Source: Coriobacteriia bacterium
Lineage (GTDB): Bacteria; Actinomycetota; Coriobacteriia; Anaerosomatales; JAENZW01
Length of the DNA: 22,132 nucleotides
Assembly (NCBI GenBank): GCA_029858605.1
Contig: JAOUET010000009.1
Location: 1-22,132 of the forward strand
Direction of reading: 5' to 3'
Translations under genes and position numbers: made by a program
In this document: positions 7,605 to 15,413 of the stretch, one piece after another
How the letters are laid out: every line of letters starts with the position of its first letter
Numbering within the stretch: position 1 is the first letter of the stretch
The notes under the pieces: model-generated
What the model was told of the DNA's origin: nothing
Seen by the model: only the letters and a program-made list of their open reading frames with translations
Database searches by the model: none

Positions 7605-8360
7605 CTACGAGCCACCGACCTTGCCCACACCGCCGCAGTGGGAAGTGCGACTCCCGAACTTGGCGGCGGGCCTGCCGTTTATGAGGACGGTACCATCACC
7701 CTCGACGATCTCGAACGTGTTGGGCCCGCAGCATGCCGCAGTGACGCCCGTATCTCCCTGTCGTGCAGCCGGCTTTCCCCGCACGAAGACGTTTGAGCTG
7801 CCCCTGAGGATCGGGCCGGTGGTGGGATGGGGGCAAGCCGGGCAACCGTGGCCGTCGGAGGAGCACGACGCGTAGTCGCCAACCGCTGCATATCCATCCG
7901 GGGAAACGGCCTCGAGGTTGAACGTCTTCTCGACGGTCTTGCCCTCCACTTCGACGCTGAGAGTGATCTGGTTCGCACCCTGACCGCTGAAAGACGGGCG
8001 ACTCGTGCGACCGGTGTTTGGTGCGAAGGAGCCCGTTCCGCTCCACTTCACCGAGTCGGATAGGTCCACCGTTCCCTCTTGCGTTTCGACCACGCAACGA
8101 GCACCGAACACCCATCCGGTCGTGAAGACCTTCGGGCTCGCCCCGGCCGGAAACGTCAGTGAAAGCGTCACGTTGCCCTCGGCCGCAGACTCCTCGGAAC
8201 CTTCTTCGCCTGGGCTGTCCCAGTCCTCTATCCAGTCCTTGATCGCCTGGATGTAGTCGGCATCTGTGTAGCCGAAGCAGCCAGGCAGTACGACAACGGA
8301 CATCAACAGAGCCGCCACCAGGGAGACTCGAACGGTCAATCGCGCCTTCGTCGCACGCAT
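7605..8360 (-). CDS. Lipoprotein with C-terminal PAAR-like domain
   Basis: A 251-residue protein with an N-terminal signal peptide (VSLVAALLMSVVVLPGC) and lipobox Cys at ~28. A low-complexity acidic linker (GEEGSEESAAEG) and a beta-rich middle part follow. The C-terminal ~100 residues look like a PAAR repeat: GPILRGSSNVFVRGKPAARQGD, then GTVLINGRPAAKFGS and SHCGG, with His and Cys residues (HGCPACPH, SHC) suited to metal binding. PAAR proteins normally cap the VgrG spike of type VI secretion; fusion to a lipoprotein anchor is unusual and no type VI gene is visible. Its start overlaps the regulatory end of the upstream gene: GGAGGAG lies across that gene's stop codon, two bases separate them, and the two are surely cotranslated. 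Confidence 0.75.
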   Translation of the reverse strand: MRATKARLTVRVSLVAALLMSVVVLPGCFGYTDADYIQAIKDWIEDWDSPGEEGSEESAAEGNVTLSLTFPAGASPKVFTTGWVFGARCVVETQEGTVDLSDSVKWSGTGSFAPNTGRTSRPSFSGQGANQITLSVEVEGKTVEKTFNLEAVSPDGYAAVGDYASCSSDGHGCPACPHPTTGPILRGSSNVFVRGKPAARQGDTGVTAACCGPNTFEIVEGDGTVLINGRPAAKFGSRTSHCGGVGKVGGS

Positions 8361-8362
8361 GG

Positions 8363-9106
8363 CTACTCCTCCCCCCGGTCGTTGCTCACGATGTGCAACC
8401 AGGGCTCCATGCTCGCCAAGGGACGAGTGCCTTTCACGTGGACGGTGCCGCCGCTGACCTCGAGCGCATCTACCTGGAACCCATTGCCGGCCAGGGCTCC
8501 GTCGATGTACTTGGTACCCTCAGCCTCTTTGCCTTGATACCAGCCGCCCGGCACCGTCAGCCGGCCGATCTTCACCTGCGACAGCGACAGGTCGACCGTG
8601 TTGCTCTGCACGCCGCAGCTGCCCGAAGCGTAGAAGACGACATCGCCGCGGATGGGAACTCGGCCCAGCGCTGTGTCGATGTCGCCGGCAGGTACACCCA
8701 TGTCGCCAAGAAACGGTCGCACCAGCGACGAACGGATGACGCCCGACGCCTCGGAGGTGCCATCGTCGTTGAAGCGGATCTGGGTGAAGCGAAGCGGCCA
8801 GTTCGGGATGCTTTCCTGGCCGGTGAGCAGAAGCGAGCTCGCCTGGTCGCTCGTGAGCACCGTGTCGAACTGTTTCGCCACCTCGGGATCGGCGAGAATC
8901 GTTTCGAGATCAGAGACCGTGGTGGGCATGTTGTGGGCCTCGGCTGCGGCACGAGCGTGCTCAAACGTGAGCTCCACGCCCAGGTCACGAGGGTTGGGGC
9001 CGATGTAGCGAGAAAGGCCCGGCAAGAAGCCGAGCCAGCCAATCACTAGCACTGCGATGAGGATGACGACGCCGAGAACGATCGCAATCCATTTGAGTGC
9101 CTTCAT
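8363..9106 (-). CDS. Membrane-anchored protein of unknown function
   Basis: A 247-residue protein with one N-terminal membrane segment (WIAIVLGVVILIAVLVIGWLGFLPG) and a long extracytoplasmic part rich in beta-strand patterns. I do not recognise a named family. The ATG at 9106 is chosen because GGAG precedes it and the membrane helix follows at once; the longer frame to 9166 has no support. The sequence contains a single Cys in SGSCGVQSN and a segment VKGTRPLASMEPWL near the end. Its stop is two bases before the PAAR lipoprotein start, so the two products probably act together at the cell surface. It could be a structural or lipid-binding envelope protein; I cannot say more. Confidence 0.7.
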   Translation of the reverse strand: MKALKWIAIVLGVVILIAVLVIGWLGFLPGLSRYIGPNPRDLGVELTFEHARAAAEAHNMPTTVSDLETILADPEVAKQFDTVLTSDQASSLLLTGQESIPNWPLRFTQIRFNDDGTSEASGVIRSSLVRPFLGDMGVPAGDIDTALGRVPIRGDVVFYASGSCGVQSNTVDLSLSQVKIGRLTVPGGWYQGKEAEGTKYIDGALAGNGFQVDALEVSGGTVHVKGTRPLASMEPWLHIVSNDRGEE

Positions 9107-9226
9107 GCAAGCTCCGTCTTCGCAGGTTAAGCTCCCGGCGCGGATGCACGCCATCGCCCGGGACAAGTATGAGTATAGACGAATGCGGCCTCCGAGCAGC
9201 CCTTCGCGGCCTGCCTCGGATCTCTG

Positions 9227-10573
9227 TCAGAACTCCAGGCCCGCCAGCCGCTCGAACACCGCGTCTACTCGCCCCAGAAACTCCTGCGGGTCGAATATCG
9301 CGTCGAGTTCGGCGTCTTTCAACACTGCAGCCGCATCACCGTCCGCAGCCAATGCCTCGCGGAAGCTCGGGCCGCCCTTCGCGTGCTGGATGTCGTCCCA
9401 CACGCGCATAGCGTTGCGCTGCACGATCGCGTAGGCGTCCTCGCGCAGCATGCCCTTGTCGACCAAGGCGAGCAGCACTCGCGACGAGTACACGAGGCCG
9501 CGCGTCCTGTCGAGGTTCGCCTTCATGTTCTCCGGGTATGCGGCGAGACCATCGAGAATCCACTCAAGCTTGGAGAGCAGGTAGTCGGTCGCCGTGAAGC
9601 TGTCGGCAAGCACGACGCGCTCGGCCGAACTGTGCGAGATGTCGCGCTCGTGCCAAAGCGCCACGTTGTCGAATCCCACCTGCGCATTCGCCTTGACGAC
9701 GCGCGCCAGTCCGCACACCCGCTCCGCCGTGATGGGATTGCGCTTGTGTGGCATGGCCGAAGACCCCTTCTGGCCCACCGCGAACGGTTCCTCGGCTTCG
9801 ATCGTATCGGTCTTCTGCAGCGCACGCACTTCAGTTGCAGCCCATTCGGCTGTAGCGGCCACAGTCGCGAGCACCGCGAGCACGTGTGCGTGACGGTCAC
9901 GAGCGATCACCTGCGTCGACGCCGGGTCGGGGGCTAAACCGAGTTCGCTGCACACGTATTGCTCGACGTACGGGTCGATGTTCGAGTAGGTGCCGACCGC
10001 GCCGGATATGGCGCCCCACGCGCAAGACAGCTCTCTGGCTTTGAACAGCCGGTGTTGAGCGCGCCAGAACGCCCAAGCCCAACTCGCCCATTTCATGCCG
10101 AAGACCATCGGCTCGGCATGGATGCCGTGCGTTCGTCCGACACAAAGCGTGTCACGGAACTCGAACGCTCTCCGCTTGCAGATCTCGCCAATGCGGCGAA
10201 CGTCGCCGATCAGCAGGTCCATAGCCTGCACCATCTGGTAGCACAGCGCCGTGTCTCCAAGATCGCTCGAGGTCATGCCGTAGTGCACCCAGCGCGAAGG
10301 CTTGGGGTCTCCTTCGGCAAGACCGGCGTCGATGTTCTCGGCCATGTTCGTCAGAAAGGCGATCACATCGTGGTTGGTCTCGCGCTCGATCTCCTCAATG
10401 CGCGCGACATCGAAGGCCGCTCTCTCGCGAATGGTGGCGACATCTTCGGGTGGTATGACGCCCAGTTCGACCTGTGCCTCGCAGGCAAGGATCTCGATAT
10501 GCTTCCAGATCTCGAACTTGTTCTCAAGCGACCAGATGCGACCCATCTCGGGCCGTGTATAGCGCTCGATCAT
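9227..10573 (-). CDS. purB: Adenylosuccinate lyase
   Basis: A 448-residue cytoplasmic enzyme of the fumarase/aspartase superfamily. It cleaves SAICAR to AICAR plus fumarate and adenylosuccinate to AMP plus fumarate. The superfamily signature GSSAMPHKRNP (~residue 268) with its catalytic Ser is intact. So are TSSDLGDTA (substrate loop), GRTHGIHAEP with the catalytic His, and the N-terminal block IERYTRPEMGRIWS. The start at 10573 is set by that conserved N-terminus; only a loosely placed AGGGGG lies upstream. The length is normal. It is transcribed divergently from the cytochrome gene through the 178-bp gap 10574-10751. The 3' gap to the next gene (120 bp) holds nothing I recognise. Confidence 0.95.
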   Translation of the reverse strand: MIERYTRPEMGRIWSLENKFEIWKHIEILACEAQVELGVIPPEDVATIRERAAFDVARIEEIERETNHDVIAFLTNMAENIDAGLAEGDPKPSRWVHYGMTSSDLGDTALCYQMVQAMDLLIGDVRRIGEICKRRAFEFRDTLCVGRTHGIHAEPMVFGMKWASWAWAFWRAQHRLFKARELSCAWGAISGAVGTYSNIDPYVEQYVCSELGLAPDPASTQVIARDRHAHVLAVLATVAATAEWAATEVRALQKTDTIEAEEPFAVGQKGSSAMPHKRNPITAERVCGLARVVKANAQVGFDNVALWHERDISHSSAERVVLADSFTATDYLLSKLEWILDGLAAYPENMKANLDRTRGLVYSSRVLLALVDKGMLREDAYAIVQRNAMRVWDDIQHAKGGPSFREALAADGDAAAVLKDAELDAIFDPQEFLGRVDAVFERLAGLEF

Positions 10574-10681
10574 GTGGTGTTGGACCCCCTGCGGTCGTCG
10601 ACAAAGTGCTCGCGGCACACGGGGCGCCGCACCCCCATTATCGCCGAGTCGCGGGCCCACGGCCATGCGCTGCACCAGGCG

Positions 10682-10716
10682 TTGACTTGCAGTCTCTCAG
10701 ACGCTTAACTTACATT
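10682..10716 (+). promoter_or_regulatory. Possible promoter of the octahaem cytochrome gene
   Basis: TTGACT at 10682-10687 is a good -35 box. An AT-rich run, TTAACTTACATTAT, begins 17 bases later and offers poor to fair -10 candidates (TTAACT at the right spacing, TACATT too far). This is the only such AT-rich patch between purB and the cytochrome gene. Weak evidence without transcription data. Confidence 0.35.
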
Positions 10717-10751
10717 ATCGCTGGCGAGCGATTTCGTAGTTCGGGAGACTA

Positions 10752-11885
10752 TTGCAGCAACGAACCTGGTTCTTGCCTTCCATCATTGCGTGCGCGGTTG
10801 CCGTGAGCTTCATCGTGGCTTCCTCCGCCTACGGCTACGACGAGAACAAGCCGTATCCCTACATGCCTAGCCACGCTGAAGGTGACTGTAACAATTGTCA
10901 CACCAACGGCTGCGATTCATGCCATGCGCTCCACCTACCGGGCACGGATGACTATCGAGGTCCCCACGGTCTCTACTCCTCGGCAACGGCCAAGTGCGAA
11001 GTATGCCATACGGTCCACGACGCGGGCGGGACTCTCAAGCTGCTCCCCGGGAATACAATCAACGATACCTGCCTTACCTGCCACGATGGCACAGCCGGCA
11101 ACGGCGTGTACGGGGCCTTGGTGGCCCGCGGACTTACGGTTGGCGGCGGTCACAGCATCGACTCGACCAACGCGGTGCCGGGTGGAGACGCGGCCACCGG
11201 CGGCAGTTCGACCAGAGTCTTTAAGGGCGAAGGCGGCTTTCTGACGTGCACTGATTGCCACAGCCCTCACGAAACCGACACGGTGGCGGCCTTCTTCGGC
11301 GACCGACGCCGGTCGACCAGGCCATATCCCATGTCCCGAAGCGAGGTCACCAACTCAACCAAGTTGCTGAAACAGAAGCCAACCGGCGCCACGACAAGCG
11401 TTCTGGAGTACGGCTCGGACTGGTGTCTGGCGTGCCATGCGGGAAGGGCTTCCGGCGACGCAGTTCACAACCACCCGGTTGAGACGGCGTCGAGCACGGC
11501 GAATCCGTACGTCTACCGCAACCTCCCCGTGGTCAACGCAGACACGCCGACTTCGGTCACGGTACTCGGTCAACTGGGAGGCAGACCCGCGATACGGGGA
11601 TCAGGCAACCGCGGCTACTTGATGCCGTATCCCAGGACGGTGCAGCAGGCCGGGCACGCTCCCATCTGCATGCAGTGCCACGAAGACACCCGCGACGTCG
11701 GCGATCTAGATGCAGCGGGAGTAGCGGATGCGGTGCCGTCGGTGGTCACGACGCTGGACGGACGCAATGCGGCAGACAATCCGCGCTTCCAGAACTTCCC
11801 CCACGAGACGGAAAACGCATACATGGTCATCGAGAACGATGACGACCTGTGCCTGAACTGCCACCCGACGGGCGGCCTGCCCTAG
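10752..11885 (+). CDS. Exported octahaem c-type cytochrome
   Basis: A 377-residue protein with a Sec-type signal peptide (hydrophobic core residues 7-26, ASSAYG cleavage region). It has eight CxxCH haem-binding motifs, at about residues 46, 54, 82, 107, 166, 225, 306 and 367. The first two are only three residues apart (CNNCH, CDSCH), which forces close haem packing. Many extra His residues (e.g. H41, H61, H72, H89, H134, H173, H241, H302) could serve as distal ligands. It resembles cytochrome c3-type or doubled-CxxCH proteins for electron transfer across or outside the membrane. No membrane anchor or quinol-oxidising partner is adjacent, so the terminal acceptor is unknown. The start is a TTG with GGGAG about seven bases upstream; no ATG precedes the signal peptide. 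Confidence 0.88.
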   Translation: MQQRTWFLPSIIACAVAVSFIVASSAYGYDENKPYPYMPSHAEGDCNNCHTNGCDSCHALHLPGTDDYRGPHGLYSSATAKCEVCHTVHDAGGTLKLLPGNTINDTCLTCHDGTAGNGVYGALVARGLTVGGGHSIDSTNAVPGGDAATGGSSTRVFKGEGGFLTCTDCHSPHETDTVAAFFGDRRRSTRPYPMSRSEVTNSTKLLKQKPTGATTSVLEYGSDWCLACHAGRASGDAVHNHPVETASSTANPYVYRNLPVVNADTPTSVTVLGQLGGRPAIRGSGNRGYLMPYPRTVQQAGHAPICMQCHEDTRDVGDLDAAGVADAVPSVVTTLDGRNAADNPRFQNFPHETENAYMVIENDDDLCLNCHPTGGLP

Positions 11886-11898
11886 GTACGACTCTCGG

Positions 11899-12327
11899 CT
11901 AGGTCAACCACGTACTCTGGAGCGAGCGTGTCGAGAAGAACTCGCGACGCGCGTCGGACTCGACGTTCAAGCGCTCGAATGCATCGTCCATGGCGCGGAG
12001 TCGCTGGGCGAGCGTCACCAGAAGATGCTTCGTGATCGGATCACACTGCATCCCCTCGAATGCGGCCTTGTCTATGACGCGAACCTCGGCCGCGCCGACC
12101 GCCTTCGCACTTGCAGAGCGTGACCTGTCGTCGAACAGGGCCATCTCGCCGAAGAAATCGTCGGGTCCGAGTACGGCAAGATCCGTGTCGTGCCCGTCTT
12201 GCGTGCGAAAGATGCGCACCCTGCCTGAGTGGATGACGTACATCTCGGAGCCCCGCTCGCCCTGCTTGAAGATCAGGTCACCGTCCGAGAAGGTCCGTCG
12301 CTGCTTGCGTTCGATTTTGCGATCCAT
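11899..12327 (-). CDS. Stand-alone cyclic nucleotide-binding (CRP-type) domain protein
   Basis: A 142-residue protein made almost entirely of one cNMP-binding beta-roll: FSDGDLIFKQGERGSEMYVIHSGRVRIF, then the phosphate-binding cassette DFFGEMALFDDRSRSASAKA, then a C-terminal helix (LVTLAQRLRAMDDAFERL). There is no helix-turn-helix, so it is not a CRP-type transcription factor by itself and may act by protein contact. The cassette keeps FGE and an Arg-Ser pair, compatible with binding cAMP or another nucleotide. The ATG at 12327 is preceded by AAGGGG; the longer frame to 12501 is not supported. It converges on the cytochrome gene with only 13 bases between the stop codons and diverges from the ABC permease. 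Confidence 0.85.
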   Translation of the reverse strand: MDRKIERKQRRTFSDGDLIFKQGERGSEMYVIHSGRVRIFRTQDGHDTDLAVLGPDDFFGEMALFDDRSRSASAKAVGAAEVRVIDKAAFEGMQCDPITKHLLVTLAQRLRAMDDAFERLNVESDARREFFSTRSLQSTWLT

Positions 12328-12526
12328 ACGCCAACCCCTTATCCGCGGGACAGTCGCGCAACGCTGAGACGTGAGTTGGTCCCACGCCGATGATACTACG
12401 CACACCGAGGCATTATGAACTGCCCTGGTGTCATATAGCCTCCACCCGCTGCCGTTCAGGATTCGTATGCGTTTCTTATGTGCGAGGGACTTCCCACGCA
12501 AGCTCTCTGGCCAATCCTCTGGTTGA

Positions 12527-12579
12527 CCGGTCGCAATCGACCGGCATAGGGCAGGGGAGGGCGACGGCCGAAAAGGCCG
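12527..12579 (+). promoter_or_regulatory. Two consecutive hairpins upstream of the ABC permease gene
   Basis: The 273-bp gap 12328-12600 contains no gene. Near its right end CCGGTCG/CGACCGG (12527-12533 with 12538-12544) forms a perfect 7-bp stem. CGGCC/GGCCG (12565-12569 with 12575-12579) forms a 5-bp stem with a GAAAA loop. TTGACC at 12524 could be a -35 box, but no convincing -10 follows. The second hairpin sits just before the ribosome-binding region, so leader regulation is possible. It matches no riboswitch I know. Confidence 0.3.
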
Positions 12580-12600
12580 CCTGAGGCGAGAGGGAACGTC

Positions 12601-13764
12601 ATGCGAATCTTCAAAGATGTGTTTCGGAGGAAGATGCGGTCATTCCTCACCATTTCGGGAATCACGATCGGCGTCCTGGCACTCGTTGTGATGGGTGCCA
12701 TGGCCGAGAAGCTCAACAAAATGGTGGATGGGGCCATCGACTACTACGAGGGCACCGTCATCGTGTCCGACGCGGCATCCGACGGGTACTACGGGGCGCC
12801 GGTCATGTCACTATCAGTGGCCGAACGCATCGAGGACATCGAAGGAGTCGGCGCTGTCTCGAGCAGTGTGAGCGTGCTGCTGGAGGAGCAAGAGGCCGGC
12901 ATCAGCGTGGGGCCGCCGCCTTCAATCATCGGCGTGGACCTGAAGGGCACCGAGTACCAGGGTGTCAGGCTCGAAGTGGCCCAGGGACGCGACATAGGCT
13001 CGTCGGATCGAGGAGTAGTGGTCCTGGGTTCCGACCTCGTCAGACAACTCGACACCGACGTCGGAGAGACGGTGGAGCTTCGAGGCGAGAAGTTCAAGGT
13101 CATAGGCGTCTACGACAAGACGCTCAGTGTCCCGGACAGCGCAGCGTTCGTCTACCTCGACGATGCCCAAAGACTGTTCGCCTCCACGTTGCCGGCGGTG
13201 CTTCGTGACTCCGTCGACACGAAGGACCTGGTCACCGAGATAGCTGTGTACCCCGAGCCCAACGTCGATGCGGACGCACTGGCCGAGACGATCAACGAAG
13301 AGGTCGAGGGCGTCATAGCAATCGGGCCCACTGAGTGGACTGAATCGATGAAGCGCATGACCGCGACGTTCTCGGCAATCATGGTAGGGATCGCGTTCAT
13401 CTCACTTCTCATCGGCGGCATGTCGGTCATCAACACAATGATGATGTCGGTCTCGGAGCGCGTGCGCGAGATTGGCATCCGCAAGGCGGTCGGGGCGTCG
13501 ACCGGCCACATCGTGAGACACTTCATCGCCGAATCCGCCGTAATCGGATTGGTGGGCGGTCTTCTCGGACTCGGCCTCGGTGCCGCGTTGGCTGCAACCG
13601 GTAACGCCGCAGGCGAGGCGAGCGGGACGATCCTGTTCTTGGTCTCCCCCAGACTCGCCCTGGGGTCGGTCGCGTTCGCTGTGGTCCTGGGAGTGATCGC
13701 CGGACTCTATCCCGCGGTCCACGCCTCGCGCCTCGACCCGGTAGTCGCCTTCCGGCGCGCGTAG
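12601..13764 (+). CDS. ABC transporter permease, MacB/FtsX type
   Basis: A 387-residue membrane protein. Residues ~12-35 (RSFLTISGITIGVLALVVMGAM) form the first helix, followed by a MacB-like extracytoplasmic domain (~50-250). Three C-terminal helices form the FtsX domain, with the typical loop VSERVREIGIRKAVGAS and the terminal YPAVHASRLDPVVAFRRA. Such permeases pair with a LolD/MacB ATPase, work by mechanotransmission, and export peptides, lipoproteins or antibiotics; no accessory MacA-like or outer-membrane gene is seen. GAGAGGGA precedes the ATG. The ATPase gene starts 58 bases downstream with its own GGAG site. The substrate is unknown. Confidence 0.88.
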   Translation: MRIFKDVFRRKMRSFLTISGITIGVLALVVMGAMAEKLNKMVDGAIDYYEGTVIVSDAASDGYYGAPVMSLSVAERIEDIEGVGAVSSSVSVLLEEQEAGISVGPPPSIIGVDLKGTEYQGVRLEVAQGRDIGSSDRGVVVLGSDLVRQLDTDVGETVELRGEKFKVIGVYDKTLSVPDSAAFVYLDDAQRLFASTLPAVLRDSVDTKDLVTEIAVYPEPNVDADALAETINEEVEGVIAIGPTEWTESMKRMTATFSAIMVGIAFISLLIGGMSVINTMMMSVSERVREIGIRKAVGASTGHIVRHFIAESAVIGLVGGLLGLGLGAALAATGNAAGEASGTILFLVSPRLALGSVAFAVVLGVIAGLYPAVHASRLDPVVAFRRA

Positions 13765-13822
13765 CCCTGAACTGTCGGCGAGCGGCAAGCAGAAGACTCG
13801 ATACTCGAAGGAGAGACTAGTC

Positions 13823-14572
13823 ATGAAGACGATCATCAAGGCCAAGGGAGTCACCAAGCGCTATCGGCTCGGCAAGAACAACTTCGTTGACGCACTGCGC
13901 GGCGCGACGCTCGAGATCGGGCAAGGCGAGATGGTGGCCATCATGGGGCCGTCGGGCTCGGGTAAGTCCACGCTGATGCACATCCTCGGATGCCTCGACC
14001 GGCCGAATTCGGGAGAGGTCTATCTGGGAAGCCGCCGGGTGGACGACCTTCGAGGGCGACACCTCACCAAGGTCCGGCAGAAGGGTGTCGGCTTCATCTT
14101 CCAGGGGTTCAATCTGATCTCAACCATGACCGCACTCGAGAACGTATCGATCGCGGCTGAGTATGCGGGCATGGGCAGGAAGAAGGCCCACGAGAAAGCG
14201 CGCGAGCTTCTCGGACTTGTGGGACTCTCCGACAGGTTGAACCACATCCCGAGCGAACTGTCCGGCGGACAGCAGCAGCGCGTGGCCATCGCGAGGGCGC
14301 TCATCAACGATCCGCTGGTTCTTCTAGGCGACGAGCCCACGGGTGATCTCGACACCGTGACTTCGGACGAGATCGTGAAGCTCCTGCGCGACATCAACAC
14401 CCGTACCGGCACGACCTTCGTCCTCGTAACGCACAACCCGGAAGTCGGCGAGGCCTGTGACCGCGTCATCCGCATGCGCGACGGGGTCGTCGTCGGTACC
14501 GAGGCCGTTGCTGCGGAGGCCGCGGCCGTGTGCTCGGCCGGCACCACACTCCCAGCACCCGTTCCTGCGTAG
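13823..14572 (+). CDS. ABC transporter ATP-binding protein, MacB/LolD type
   Basis: A 249-residue cytoplasmic ATPase with all motifs intact: Walker A GPSGSGKST (42-50), Q-loop in GFIFQGFNLI, signature LSGGQQQRVAIARAL (~147-161), Walker B and catalytic Glu in LLGDEPTGDLD (~166-176) and the H-loop in LVTHNPE. It powers the adjacent FtsX-type permease. AAGGAGA precedes the ATG by a normal distance. The C-terminal ~25 residues are Ala/Val-rich and not conserved. This canonical ATPase contrasts with the unusual one at 17421-18368. A strong hairpin follows the gene and probably ends the two-gene transcript. Confidence 0.93.
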   Translation: MKTIIKAKGVTKRYRLGKNNFVDALRGATLEIGQGEMVAIMGPSGSGKSTLMHILGCLDRPNSGEVYLGSRRVDDLRGRHLTKVRQKGVGFIFQGFNLISTMTALENVSIAAEYAGMGRKKAHEKARELLGLVGLSDRLNHIPSELSGGQQQRVAIARALINDPLVLLGDEPTGDLDTVTSDEIVKLLRDINTRTGTTFVLVTHNPEVGEACDRVIRMRDGVVVGTEAVAAEAAAVCSAGTTLPAPVPA

Positions 14573-14589
14573 GCGAACGCACACGCGAT

Positions 14590-14620
14590 GGAGGGCGGCC
14601 CACACGTCGGGTCGCCCTCC
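14590..14620 (+). terminator. Strong hairpin terminator after the MacB-type ATPase gene
   Basis: GGAGGGCG (14590-14597) pairs fully with CGCCCTCC (14613-14620). The stem extends by one G-T and three C-G pairs to 12 bp around a 7-base loop. Only a short T-poor tail (TTGCTGCGT) follows, so it is not a textbook intrinsic terminator. Its stability and its place between two transcription units still support termination. Confidence 0.65.
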
Positions 14621-14690
14621 TTGCTGCGTGCCTGCCAAGACCAGGCGGGGTACGATTGACCTGGACGATGGCCGCAGGAAAGGCAGGACC

Positions 14691-15413
14691 GTGAAGGGAC
14701 GCATCCTCGTCGTCGACGACGAAGAGACCATCCGGGACGTCGTCCGCATGAACCTGGAAGCGGAAGGCTACTCTGTCGATCAGGCCGAGGACGGCGAGAC
14801 CGCCCTGGGTCTCTTCGACCCTTCGGCGCACGTCCTGGCAATCGTCGACATCATGCTTCCGGGAATCGACGGATACGAGGTTGCCCGGCGTCTTCGATCT
14901 CAGTCCGACGTGCCGATCATGATGCTTTCGGCGAAAGACACCGACGTCGACAAGGCCGTGGGACTCGGCATCGGGGCCGACGACTACCTGACCAAGCCGT
15001 TCAGCCCGCTCGAACTGGTCGCGCGCTCGAAGGCGCACGTGCGACGACTGATGGCGACACGCGAGAAGACCGGAGGAGCCGAGGTTGCGGAACCCGGCGA
15101 CGAGGTTGTCGAAGCCGGGCCTATCCGGGTTGACACGGCCACGTACTCGGTCACCGTTCGCGGCGAGCCGGTGGAGCTCACCGCCAAGGAGTTCGAGATA
15201 CTGCGCCTCCTCGCCTCGCATCCCGGGCGCGTCTATACCAAGGCCCAGATCTACCAGCTGGTGTGGGAAGAGGACTTCGGCGGTGACTACTCTACCGTGC
15301 AGGTCCACGTCCGTAGACTGCGCACCAAGATCGAAGAGGACCCCTCGGACCCGAAGATCATCGGCACCGTGTGGGGTATCGGCTACAGATTCGAGCGCGG
15401 AGCTGTTCGTTGA
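14691..15413 (+). CDS. OmpR/VanR-family response regulator
   Basis: A 240-residue transcription factor. The receiver domain (1-~115) has the acidic pair D9/D10, phospho-acceptor D53 (IVDIMLPGIDG), S80 and K102 (LTKPF). A charged linker leads to a winged-helix DNA-binding domain (~140-240) with ELTAKEFEILRLLASHPGRV, the recognition-helix region STVQVHVRRLRTKI and the wing GTVWGIGYRFE. Start: the GTG at 14691 begins the KGRILVVDDEE block and has purine-rich sites (GGAAAGG, AGGA) upstream; the longer frame lacks homology. The stop TGA overlaps the kinase start (TGATG), so the two are translationally coupled. It probably controls the membrane protein/ABC genes downstream. Confidence 0.93.
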   Translation: MKGRILVVDDEETIRDVVRMNLEAEGYSVDQAEDGETALGLFDPSAHVLAIVDIMLPGIDGYEVARRLRSQSDVPIMMLSAKDTDVDKAVGLGIGADDYLTKPFSPLELVARSKAHVRRLMATREKTGGAEVAEPGDEVVEAGPIRVDTATYSVTVRGEPVELTAKEFEILRLLASHPGRVYTKAQIYQLVWEEDFGGDYSTVQVHVRRLRTKIEEDPSDPKIIGTVWGIGYRFERGAVR

